DNA from: Devosia sp. MC521
GTDB lineage: Bacteria; Pseudomonadota; Alphaproteobacteria; Rhizobiales; Devosiaceae
Direction: 5' to 3'
Length of the DNA stretch: 64,000 nucleotides
Assembly: GCF_014127105.1 (NCBI RefSeq)
Contig: NZ_CP059902.1
Coordinates: forward strand, 1,087,001 to 1,151,000
Under the pieces are notes generated by a model that did not search any database, had not been told where the DNA came from, and saw nothing but the letters and a program-made list of their open reading frames with translations. Position 1 is the first letter of the stretch; each line of letters begins with the position of its first letter. A program made the translations under genes and the position numbers. This document shows, one piece after another, positions 8,930 to 17,030 of this stretch.

Positions 8930-9786
8930 TCTCATCTAATCCCGTACTTGCAGCGATCACCGAACAGGTGATCGCCAGCTTCGCCGAAACAGAAAATCCT
9001 CGTCTTCGTGAAGTTTTGGAGTCCCTAGTCAAGCACTTGCATGCGTTTGCTGAGGACACGCAACTGAGCTTTGACGAATGGATGGTCGGTATCCAGTTTC
9101 TGAGCCGCGTTGGTCAGATGTGTGACGACAAGCGGCAGGAATTCATTCTGCTCTCGGATACGCTCGGCCTGTCGATGTTCGTCGACGCCGTGAACCACCC
9201 AGATGCAGATGGGGCTACTGAGACCACCGTTCTTGGCCCATTCTATGTGCCGCCACTAGCGGAGTCCGCACACGGTTCAGATATCGCCAAGGGTACCCCA
9301 GGCGTTCCAATGTATGCCGAGTGCCAAGTCCTTGCTGATGGTCTGCCACTATCCGATGCTTGGGTCGACGTTTGGCAGTCGGATGATGACGGCTACTACG
9401 ATGTGCAGAAGCCCGGTCAGATTGAAAATCTGCGTGCCCGCTTCCGCACCGATGCTGACGGTCGCTTTACGTTCTGGTCGATTGTGCCGACGTTCTACCC
9501 AATTCCAGATGATGGTCCAGTTGGCGATATGCTCAAGGCGACCTCGCGTCACCCATACCGACCAGCGCACATCCACTTCATGATTGGGAAGGACGGTTTC
9601 GAAACGCTCGTCACGCACCTTTTTATCGACGGTGACAAGTATCTCACCAGCGACGCTGTGTTTGGCGTGAAGAAATCGCTGATCATCAGCCTCGCCGATG
9701 GCGAACCAAGGACCCGTGGGAGCGGGGATCATGTTCCTGCTCACAAGCGCCTCGTTCATAGTTTCGGTTTGAGAAAAGTTGACTAA
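8926..9786 (+). CDS. Intradiol ring-cleavage dioxygenase (hydroxyquinol 1,2-dioxygenase-like)
   Basis: 286 residues in two parts: an N-terminal ~105-residue dimerisation helix domain with RVGQMCDDKRQEFILLSDTLG, typical of catechol/hydroxyquinol dioxygenases, and a beta-sandwich catalytic domain. Probable Fe(III) ligands are Tyr158 (in GYYDVQ), Tyr191 (PTFYPIP), His215 and His217 (RPAHIHF). The family cleaves catechol, chlorocatechol or hydroxyquinol between the two hydroxyls. Maleylacetate reductase nearby favours hydroxyquinol, giving maleylacetate, over catechol, because no muconate cycloisomerase is in view. Overlaps livM by 4 bases. Confidence 0.88.
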   Translation: MISSNPVLAAITEQVIASFAETENPRLREVLESLVKHLHAFAEDTQLSFDEWMVGIQFLSRVGQMCDDKRQEFILLSDTLGLSMFVDAVNHPDADGATETTVLGPFYVPPLAESAHGSDIAKGTPGVPMYAECQVLADGLPLSDAWVDVWQSDDDGYYDVQKPGQIENLRARFRTDADGRFTFWSIVPTFYPIPDDGPVGDMLKATSRHPYRPAHIHFMIGKDGFETLVTHLFIDGDKYLTSDAVFGVKKSLIISLADGEPRTRGSGDHVPAHKRLVHSFGLRKVD

Positions 9787-9793
9787 TTCCTCA

Positions 9794-10558
9794 ATGGCGA
9801 ATGAAAACGGCACCGGATCTTCCGGTGCCGTTTTTGTATTGGGCGCTAGTCGTGGAATTGGACTGGCCACTGGGGTCCAATCGGCGCGCCTAGGCCACCC
9901 CACTGTTTTTGGATGCCGAAACCCTAAGGCTGTCGAGGGAGTTGTCACAGAGCTCACTCTGGCGGGGCATTGCGCGCTCGCTGTGCGGGTGGATGCGGAA
10001 GAGCCTGCCAGTATTCACGAGGCCTACCGGCAAACAGTTGGATTTGCAGGGAGCATTCGCACGCTCATTTACAACGCCGGGACTATCGAACCTCTCGCGT
10101 TGTTCTCGGACATTTCCGAGTATGATTGGGAGAGGATCATACACGCCAATCTGCTCGGTGCTGCACGCGCCGTTAGGCACGCTTTACCGCTTTTGTCGCC
10201 AGATCCGCGGATAATTTTGCTTTCAAGCGGCGCTGCTCGCCATGCAGTGGAAGGCTGGAGTGCATATTGCGTGAGCAAGGCCGGGCTTTCCATGTTGACG
10301 AAAGCGCTGGCGCTAGAATTTGGGAAAAAGGCTTTTATTGCCGCTCTTAGCCCCGGCATGGTCGATACCGATATGCAGGCGGAAATTCGCGCATCCAGTC
10401 GGGGAGCAATTAGCGCCGTTGCGCGCGACACGCTCACTCCAGCTCCCCTGGTGGCTGAGACGCTGGTCGCCCTCTCTGATCGGGCGCCAAGAGCTTTGCA
10501 TGGGTGTGACGTGACGCTGGAGGAGGCCCGCCGGATGCTCAAAATGAACCAAATTTAA
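9794..10558 (+). CDS. SDR-family oxidoreductase
   Basis: 254 residues. Rossmann motif GASRGIG at residues 17-23, NAG motif (IYNAGT) near residue 95, catalytic Ser in LLSSGAAR and YCVSK (Tyr-x3-Lys) near residue 160. NAD(P)-dependent oxidation or reduction of an alcohol/ketone, substrate unknown; probably works on an intermediate of the same pathway. ATG 9794 is the only good start ahead of the Rossmann strand, but it lacks a strong ribosome site, and codons 4-14 form a perfect terminator-like hairpin (see 9804-9835). An in-frame TTG at 9779 overlaps the dioxygenase gene and is an alternative start. Confidence 0.85.
   Translation: MANENGTGSSGAVFVLGASRGIGLATGVQSARLGHPTVFGCRNPKAVEGVVTELTLAGHCALAVRVDAEEPASIHEAYRQTVGFAGSIRTLIYNAGTIEPLALFSDISEYDWERIIHANLLGAARAVRHALPLLSPDPRIILLSSGAARHAVEGWSAYCVSKAGLSMLTKALALEFGKKAFIAALSPGMVDTDMQAEIRASSRGAISAVARDTLTPAPLVAETLVALSDRAPRALHGCDVTLEEARRMLKMNQI
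9804..9835 (+). terminator. Perfect terminator-like hairpin inside the SDR 5' coding region
   Basis: Fourteen-base perfect arms (AAAACGGCACCGGA 9804-9817; complement 9821-9834), a 3-base TCT loop and a T run 9831-9835. It has the textbook form of a rho-independent terminator directly after the dioxygenase stop, yet it lies within codons 4-14 of the SDR frame. It would lower SDR expression relative to upstream genes, or act as an attenuator when ribosomes cover it. Confidence 0.6.
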
Positions 10559-10617
10559 ACCTGCCAATTCCGTCAGGTTTATGCCAGAAAACCTGCTCAT
10601 TTATGCAGGTTTAAATT
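10552..10617. repeat. Nested inverted repeats AAACCTGC / GCAGGTTT
   Basis: Two successive palindromes after the SDR gene: AAACCTG (10557-10563) with CAGGTTT (10574-10580), and AAACCTGC (10589-10596) with GCAGGTTT (10605-10612). The outermost copies extend to a longer pair, AATTTAAACCTGC and GCAGGTTTAAATT. No T run follows. The core resembles the CCTGCA/TGCAGG elements upstream of the metal-island genes, though here it lies between two convergent gene ends. Confidence 0.6.
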
Positions 10618-10686
10618 CCAAGTCTGGGCCAATGTGGTTGCAATACACCACGAGCTTCTCCTCGGCGCTTCTTGGTGATCACTTTG

Positions 10687-10714
10687 GCTGACAGGCTTGC
10701 CTGTCGGCCTTTTT
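10687..10714 (+). terminator. Rho-independent terminator of the + strand catabolic operon
   Basis: GACAGGC (10690-10696), TT loop, GCCTGTC (10699-10705), extended by GGC/GCC, followed by a run of T from 10710. Confidence 0.75.
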
Positions 10715-10731
10715 CTTTTGGGCGGGAGGCA

Positions 10732-10769
10732 CAAAAAGGTACGCCCGCCACTGGTGTTGCGGCGGGCGT
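10732..10769 (-). terminator. Rho-independent terminator of the P-type ATPase gene
   Basis: Read on the minus strand: CGCCCGCC, 11-base loop, GGCGGGCG (plus coordinates 10761-10768 and 10742-10749), then TACCTTTTTG. It lies 22 bases beyond the ATPase stop. Confidence 0.75.
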
Positions 10770-10790
10770 TGGAGCGTCGGGGAGGGGAGT

Positions 10791-12875
10791 TTAGTTCTGG
10801 CGTGCTGGTAGCCAGGTGGCGATGCCCGTCTTGGCCGTCTCGATGCCCTTGAGCATCGTTTGGCGCGGAACGAGGCGCGCGGAGTTGAGGATGAATGCAA
10901 GCTCAGAGCCTGTGTGGATGAGCGAAGCTTCTACGGGGCCGATCCAGCCCAACATGGCGGCGGCAATGCCCAAAATGTCGACCAGCACAGTGCCGGCGAA
11001 GTTGAACCAGATGATGCGGCGCGTGCGGCGGGCAACATGAACCGTTTCGGCAAAGCGCATCAAGTCATTGCCAAGCAGAACGATGTCCGCTTTTTCTCGA
11101 GCCACCTCTGTTCCTGAACCCATTGCGATGCCAACAGACGCGGTCGCAAGGGCAGGGGCGTCATTTACGCCGTCACCAACCATGGCTACGACACGACCTG
11201 ACTGCTTGATAGCTTGAATACGCTTGAGCTTATCGCTCGGCAGGAGGCCAGCTTCCACAGCATCGATACCCAGTTCGGACGCAACCTGACGAGCGACTGG
11301 TGCAGTGTCGCCAGTCAGGAGTTGAACATCGATGTTCATCGAGCGCAGCTTGTCGATTGCCCGACGCGCTTCTGGGCGGATTTGGTCTTCGACTAGGATT
11401 TGCCCGATGAGGGTGTTTTCGCGTGCAATGTAAATGCGGGAGGCGACGTACTCGTCCTCCGCAATGTCGAGGGCGATATTGTTGGCGGCAAGCCATTTGG
11501 CATTGCCCACCAGAATTAGGCCTTGGGCGTCGCGTGCCGAAATGCCGAGGCCTGGTTCATAATGGAACTCACTTGCATTTCCCGGCACAATATTGCGTTC
11601 GGCCGAGTAGCTGATGATGGCCTTGCCAAGCGGGTGCTCGGAAAGTGCTTCAGCTGTGCTGGCGGCGCGCAATATGTCTTCAAGGTTGGCGCCATTGTGT
11701 GGGAGGACCTTGGTAACTTCGGGTTTGCCGAACGTCAGGGTTCCAGTCTTGTCGAGGACGACCGTATCGAACTTGCCCAATGTTTCGAGGTGGATACCGC
11801 CCTTAATGATCGCGCCATTCTGCGCGGCGCGACCAATGCCACCAAGGATGGCGAGTGGCGTGCCTGCTGCAACGCCACAGGCACCAGCAACAACGATGAC
11901 CGAGATGGTTGCGCTGATATTGCCTTGGGTAATCCAGTATTCAAAAGCCGCAAAGCCGAGGGCCACGTAGACGATATAGCCTGCGAGTTGATCGGCGAGG
12001 CGCTGTACGGGCGCACGCGAGCGCTCGGCCTCCTCCACGGTCTCAAGAATTTGGCCGTAGCTGGTGGCGCGACCGATGCGTTCAGCGCGAACTTCTAGAG
12101 CGCCTGATTGGTTAATTGTGCCGGCATAGACGAAGTGGCCCGGCATTTTCTCGACCGGCATGGACTCGCCGGTGATGCGGGATTCATCAATGAAGGAATT
12201 GCCCGAGATGACCGGTCCATCGACAGGAACGCGGGCTCCAGGGGCCACCACAACAACCGATCCGGTTTCGATGTCGTCGATCGAGGCGGTTATGACTTGG
12301 CCGTCGCGACGCAGCTGCACTTCGCTTGGCAGCAAGGCCATGAGGTCACGGATAGCCTTGCGGCCGCGTTCCAGTGTCATGCCTTCGAGTACTTCTGCGA
12401 TGAGCACGAAGAAAGTGATCATCAGCGCGACAAGGAAGTAGCCGGTATATGCGGCCGCCACCACAGCGATGCACATGGACAGTTCCATGGTCATGCGGCG
12501 ACGTTTGAGGCTTGCCCAAGCTTCTTCAAAGAGCGGGAGCCCGCCGATAGCCAAACCGATCAGAGCGTACCAAGAGAACGACAGGAATATCTGGCCGCCG
12601 ATATCGAGATAGACGTGGTCAGGCAGTTGAAGCCAAACTGCCAGTGCGCATAGGCCTGTTAGTCCGATGCGAAAGAGCTCGGTCGGACCAAAGGCGTGGG
12701 AGTGATGATGACCGTCGTGATCATGATGGTGATCGTGGTCATGGTCGTGACTGTGGCCGTGATGATCATGCCCATGATGGTCATGATGGTGGTCATGCCC
12801 ATGGTTATGAGCGCCGTGATGATGTTGATGACCATGATCGTGGTGATCATGGTCCGAATGGGCATGCTTCCCCAT
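10791..12875 (-). CDS. P1B-type heavy-metal-translocating ATPase with His-rich N-terminus
   Basis: 694 residues. Residues 2 to about 62 are almost all His, Asp, Gly and Asn (more than 30 His), replacing the usual CxxC metal-binding domain. Then come two membrane helix pairs, the actuator TGES motif (DESRITGESMPV), transmembrane helix 6, phosphorylation motif DKTGT (Asp375) and hinge GDGVNDAPA. The C-terminal helix has HTGSELAFILNSARL, similar to the HEGGT-type motif of the Co/Zn P1B-4 group. In helix 6 the metal-binding CPC/SPC is GAC (residues 331-333), lacking the proline. Likely exports a divalent metal such as Zn, Co, Ni or Fe from the cytoplasm. Monocistronic, with a palindrome 67 bases upstream of ATG. 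Confidence 0.9.
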   Translation of the reverse strand: MGKHAHSDHDHHDHGHQHHHGAHNHGHDHHHDHHGHDHHGHSHDHDHDHHHDHDGHHHSHAFGPTELFRIGLTGLCALAVWLQLPDHVYLDIGGQIFLSFSWYALIGLAIGGLPLFEEAWASLKRRRMTMELSMCIAVVAAAYTGYFLVALMITFFVLIAEVLEGMTLERGRKAIRDLMALLPSEVQLRRDGQVITASIDDIETGSVVVVAPGARVPVDGPVISGNSFIDESRITGESMPVEKMPGHFVYAGTINQSGALEVRAERIGRATSYGQILETVEEAERSRAPVQRLADQLAGYIVYVALGFAAFEYWITQGNISATISVIVVAGACGVAAGTPLAILGGIGRAAQNGAIIKGGIHLETLGKFDTVVLDKTGTLTFGKPEVTKVLPHNGANLEDILRAASTAEALSEHPLGKAIISYSAERNIVPGNASEFHYEPGLGISARDAQGLILVGNAKWLAANNIALDIAEDEYVASRIYIARENTLIGQILVEDQIRPEARRAIDKLRSMNIDVQLLTGDTAPVARQVASELGIDAVEAGLLPSDKLKRIQAIKQSGRVVAMVGDGVNDAPALATASVGIAMGSGTEVAREKADIVLLGNDLMRFAETVHVARRTRRIIWFNFAGTVLVDILGIAAAMLGWIGPVEASLIHTGSELAFILNSARLVPRQTMLKGIETAKTGIATWLPARQN

Positions 12876-12941
12876 AGGCCTCTCTCCCAGATGCTGTTCG
12901 CATTCTTTGGAAGAAACACTGGCCAGAGTGCATCGCTAAAT

Positions 12942-12960
12942 CCTGCACGTTTTCTGCAGG
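12942..12960 (-). promoter_or_regulatory. GTGCAGG palindrome upstream of the P-type ATPase
   Basis: CCTGCA (12942-12947) and TGCAGG (12955-12960). On the minus strand the promoter-proximal part reads AAAACGTGCAGG, shared with the sites at 14774 and 24820 and closely with 13519. It lies 67 bases upstream of the ATPase start, a suitable position for an operator. Confidence 0.45.
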
Positions 12961-12986
12961 TTTTCGGCAGTTATGCCGTTTTGCCC

Positions 12987-13466
12987 TCAGAATGCAGCGA
13001 AAGGATCATAGAAAACAAAGGCTTCGTGACAGGATGCGCAAGTTGCTTCAACAGACTTCCAGGCCTTGGCGAAGGCAGCGACATCGGTGCTTACTGCAGC
13101 TGCTCGGGCCTTTTGGGCGCTGTCTTGCACAAGCGCACGAAAGGCTTCGATGTCGTCCCAAACTGCGGCCGCAGCGGTTGTCGTCACTCTTTCGATAGGT
13201 GCTGCACCACCCAGCAGGTTAGTATTTTCCTGGAACATGACCTCGAATGCTTCTAGCGACTGCGCCGTTGCCATGCCCATTTCATAGAGCTCGGTGATCT
13301 TACTCTCGTCGTCCAGATCAGCAGTTGAACGGGCAAGGGCGGACAGAAAAGCGGTTTGTTGCATCAGGCCTTGGCGTATTGAAATAATGCGCGCCGGGTC
13401 TTCAGCATAGGCGGCTGACGCCATGCTGGTGGATGCAATTGTTGCCAGAATGATGGACCGCATCAT
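12987..13466 (-). CDS. Cytochrome c' (class II cytochrome c), periplasmic
   Basis: 159 residues: signal peptide (about residues 1-21, cut after AAYA), four-helix-bundle sequence and the class II C-terminal haem motif CASCH near residue 147 (ATCASCHEAFVFYD). This C-terminal location of CxxCH is diagnostic of cytochrome c'. The family binds NO and CO at a five-coordinate haem and protects against nitrosative stress. It lies between the metal ATPase and an Fe-S Rrf2 regulator of RirA/NsrR type, which suits NO- or iron-linked control. A palindrome (CTGCATGTTT / AAACATGCAG) is 54 bases upstream. Confidence 0.9.
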   Translation of the reverse strand: MMRSIILATIASTSMASAAYAEDPARIISIRQGLMQQTAFLSALARSTADLDDESKITELYEMGMATAQSLEAFEVMFQENTNLLGGAAPIERVTTTAAAAVWDDIEAFRALVQDSAQKARAAAVSTDVAAFAKAWKSVEATCASCHEAFVFYDPFAAF

Positions 13467-13518
13467 TTCGCCCTCACGTTAGGATTTCTATATTGTTAGG
13501 CGTGTGACGCCCTTGGTT

Positions 13519-13557
13519 CCTGCATGTTTGAAAGCCCTGTTGCCCGAAACATGCAGC
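13519..13557 (-). promoter_or_regulatory. Inverted repeat upstream of cytochrome c'
   Basis: CTGCATGTTT (13520-13529) and AAACATGCAG (13547-13556), ten-base arms separated by 17 bases, between the Rrf2 stop and the cytochrome c' start. Minus-strand reading ends AAACATGCAGG, a one-base variant of AAACGTGCAGG at the other sites in this island. Confidence 0.45.
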
Positions 13558-13560
13558 GTT

Positions 13561-14052
13561 TCACGTACGCGCAGCTAAATTATCTGTTGTCCAAGTCACG
13601 CGGTCTTGCTTGCTGGGCTCCGTTAAGCCGAGCGTTTTGACGACAGCGTCTCGGTCTGCGACCAGATCTGCGATTGTGTAGCTTTCAAGAACCTTGGTGA
13701 AGGCGCGAAGAGCATCACTGATTGCAGTTTCATAGCGGCAATGGGTGGTGAGAGGACAGTGCGCGCAGCGTTCTCGTACGCATTCGCTGAGGTCAAAATC
13801 TTCCTCAGTTACGCGAAGAACGTCCATTACCGTGATTTGATCAGCAGCAGCGCCCAAGCGCACACCGCCATTGCGCCCGCGTACAGTGGTAAGCAGTCCA
13901 CTGCGGCCGATGGGGACAAGGATCTTGAATAAGAACATTTCGGAGACGCCAAAGGCGTCGCCGATGTCTCGAATTCGGCTCAAACCATTGGGGTTTGCGG
14001 CGCAGTAGATCAGCGCTCGGATCGCATAATTGCTTTGTTTGCTCAGTCGCAA
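13561..14052 (-). CDS. Rrf2-family Fe-S regulator (RirA/NsrR-like)
   Basis: 163 residues from a TTG codon at 14052, selected because GGAGAGG lies 7-8 bases upstream and the protein then begins LRLSKQSNYAIRALIYCA, the normal Rrf2 N-terminus; there is no ATG near. Winged helix about residues 1-65 (GVSEMFLFKILVPIGRSGLL, RGRNGGVRLG). Cysteines 91, 99 and 105 give C-x7-C-x5-C, the cluster-ligand spacing known in RirA and NsrR, with an extra Cys96. The family senses iron or NO via an Fe-S cluster. Adjacent cytochrome c' favours an NsrR role and the iron-uptake genes favour RirA; the sequence does not settle this. Confidence 0.88.
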   Translation of the reverse strand: MRLSKQSNYAIRALIYCAANPNGLSRIRDIGDAFGVSEMFLFKILVPIGRSGLLTTVRGRNGGVRLGAAADQITVMDVLRVTEEDFDLSECVRERCAHCPLTTHCRYETAISDALRAFTKVLESYTIADLVADRDAVVKTLGLTEPSKQDRVTWTTDNLAART

Positions 14053-14075
14053 AGCGCCACCTCTCCGGTATGCGC

Positions 14076-14711
14076 CTAGGCAGTCGCAAACAGCATAGAG
14101 ATCTGGGTCTGGTAAAGCGCCGTGACGCCGATCCCGGTCAATACACCACCAACAACGCGTGCGTTCGCGTAGAGCCGATCTCCATGCCAGAACCAATAGG
14201 CTGCGAACATTGCGCCGACGGCTATGAGCGTTTGCGTGATGCCGAAGCCCATAAGGTAGCCGACGAGAGAGTTGTTTTCGCTACCGATGATTGACTGCGA
14301 ATAGGCAAGTCCGTGCAAAAGGCCTGAGACGAGGAAGACGACATGGTGCCAGCGGCCGTTGTCGCCTTTGCCCGAGGCCATGAATAAGCCGAGCACCAGT
14401 GCGCTCATTGGGACGAGCCAAGTTGCCGAGGAAACCTCAAGGCCGACGGCATTGAGGAGACAGGCCGCGATTGTGCCGGCAACAAACCAGATCGGGAGCA
14501 AAAGTGTGCCTTGCGCAACAGCGGTCAAAATGCCGACCGCGATGACGAAAGCGAAGTGGCTCATCTCAATGACAGGATGTGCAAGGCCCGAAATAAATCC
14601 TTCAGCAAATCCAAGGGGCAGTTCACCGCCGAGGGCATGATGCGCAAAGGCTGGTACAGACAGGCCTGCAAAGGCAGTAATCGCTATTCCGCCGCGTAAA
14701 ATCGTTCGCAT
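14076..14711 (-). CDS. HupE/UreJ-family membrane protein (candidate metal permease)
   Basis: 211 residues from ATG 14711 (RBS GGAGGGG; the upstream open frame is discarded). Signal-like N-terminus ending AFAHHALGG, then about six hydrophobic helices. GLAHPVIEMSHFAFVIAVG corresponds to the family HPxxGxDH motif, though the Asp is replaced (EMSH). HupE/UreJ proteins import Ni2+ or Co2+ or serve hydrogenase/urease loci; no hydrogenase or urease gene is visible here. Situated between the TonB operon and the Rrf2 gene, it probably belongs to metal homeostasis. Confidence 0.8.
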   Translation of the reverse strand: MRTILRGGIAITAFAGLSVPAFAHHALGGELPLGFAEGFISGLAHPVIEMSHFAFVIAVGILTAVAQGTLLLPIWFVAGTIAACLLNAVGLEVSSATWLVPMSALVLGLFMASGKGDNGRWHHVVFLVSGLLHGLAYSQSIIGSENNSLVGYLMGFGITQTLIAVGAMFAAYWFWHGDRLYANARVVGGVLTGIGVTALYQTQISMLFATA

Positions 14712-14773
14712 TGTCCCCTCCTGGCCGCACTTCCGAGCAACCGAGGCACTTTGGCAGGTGGTGATCGAGCTCT

Positions 14774-14790
14774 CCTGCACGTTTCGTGCA
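14774..14790 (-). promoter_or_regulatory. GTGCAGG palindrome upstream of the HupE-like gene
   Basis: TGCACG (14776-14781), TTT, CGTGCA (14785-14790): a perfect 6-3-6 inverted repeat, with the minus strand reading GAAACGTGCAGG. It is 63 bases upstream of the HupE-like start, between that gene and the end of tonB. Confidence 0.45.
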
Positions 14791-14811
14791 AGCAAGGCGG
14801 TCTTTCTGTGC

Positions 14812-15782
<971 letters not shown>

Positions 15783-15786
<4 letters not shown>

Positions 15787-16220
15787 GGCGCCGTGCTGGC
15801 TCCATCCAGACCGACGAGTGCGACGCGATTGTAACCGCTTGCGCGCAGATGGTTCATGACCACGATCACATCGCCATAGGGGATTGAGCGGTCCGCACGG
15901 ATTAAAATGCGTTTTTCGCTGTCGTTTTCCGTCGCCAGATCAAGCGCCGCTTTCAACATTGTCTTGTCGACAGGCTGTTCGCCAACAAGCAGGGTCTTGT
16001 CGAGCTGAAGCGAGACATAAACTGGTTTGTCGGTCGTCGGTTGGCTCTGGCTGTTGAGTTTAGGAAGGTCGACGGGTGCATCCACCGTTGCCATTGGGGC
16101 GGCCACCATGAAAATAATGAGCAGGACCAACATGACGTCGATAAACGGCGTGACGTTGATCTCTCCGACTTCTTCGATGCCGTCGTTATCGTCAAAACTG
16201 TTGCGAAGACCCCCGGCCAC
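15783..16220 (-). CDS. exbD: ExbD proton-channel subunit
   Basis: 145 residues, one N-terminal transmembrane helix with the key Asp ([22 protein letters not shown]) and a periplasmic domain ending GLDGA. GTG start at 16220 immediately after the exbB stop. Partner of ExbB in the proton-driven motor that energises TonB. Confidence 0.92.
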
Positions 16221-17027
16221 TTATGAATGCCCCTCGCGTGTGAGCGCTTCAGACAGCATCATGTCGCGATCGCGCGACACGAGGCGCTCGATGAATGCGG
16301 CGGTGTCCGTGAGGTTTTGCTTATAGTTGGCGATGCCACGCGAGAGACCGTTGTAAAACACAACAGCGGGGATTGCGGCGACGAGGCCGAGTGCAGTGGC
16401 CAGAAGTGCCTCGGCAATACCTGGCGCTACGACCGCAAGGTTGGTGGTTTGTGTTTCGGCAATGCCGATGAAGGCATTCATAATGCCCCACACGGTACCG
16501 AAAAGGCCGATGAAGGGCGCCGTAGAACCAATTGTCGCCAGAAGCCCGACGCTGCGTTGCAGCTTGCGACCAATGCCGCTCTGCAAGCGGGCAAGGCGCG
16601 AATGCACGCGCTCCTTGAGCCCTTCACTGCCTATTGCGAGCGCATGCATGTCGGAGAGGCGAACTTCCTGCTCGCCCGCCGCGAGCAGTAGGGCGATATG
16701 GGTCTTGCTGCCGGTTTCGAGAGCCGCGGCTTCGGTGAGCGACGAAACATTGTTGAGTGCTTTTCGGCTTATTTTGAGCGCGCGGCGGCAAGCGATCAGT
16801 TCGAACCATTTGGCAAGCCAAATGACCCAGGCGACAATTGCGAAGGCGAGCAGCAAGAGCATAACGGATTTGACCACCAAATCGGCTTGCTCAAACATGC
16901 CCATGACGGAGAGGTCATGAGGCAGTGGCGTGGGTAAGGTGCCTTGGTCTTGCGCCTGAACCGCGTTCCCAGCAAGAAAGCTCACTGGGAACACGCACCA
17001 CTTTATAAGCTGAGCTTTGATTTCCAT
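16221..17027 (-). CDS. exbB: ExbB proton-channel subunit with N-terminal signal extension
   Basis: 268 residues. Residues 1-25 look like a cleavable signal (FLAGNAVQAQDQ), followed by a periplasmic segment and three transmembrane helices. The conserved LLATIGSTAPFIGLFGTVWGIMNAFIGI motif (given here in parts) and the third-helix region APGIAEALLATALGLVAAIPAV are typical of ExbB/TolQ. Lies 3 bases after the receptor gene and abuts exbD, so it is in the same transcript. Confidence 0.92.
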   Translation of the reverse strand: MEIKAQLIKWCVFPVSFLAGNAVQAQDQGTLPTPLPHDLSVMGMFEQADLVVKSVMLLLLAFAIVAWVIWLAKWFELIACRRALKISRKALNNVSSLTEAAALETGSKTHIALLLAAGEQEVRLSDMHALAIGSEGLKERVHSRLARLQSGIGRKLQRSVGLLATIGSTAPFIGLFGTVWGIMNAFIGIAETQTTNLAVVAPGIAEALLATALGLVAAIPAVVFYNGLSRGIANYKQNLTDTAAFIERLVSRDRDMMLSEALTREGHS

Positions 17028-17030
17028 GGC

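Noticed and set aside
12696-13256. Plus-strand ORF opposite the His-rich ATPase N-terminus
   Set aside because: Met/Val-rich composition mirrors His codons on the other strand; no start signal and no family resemblance.
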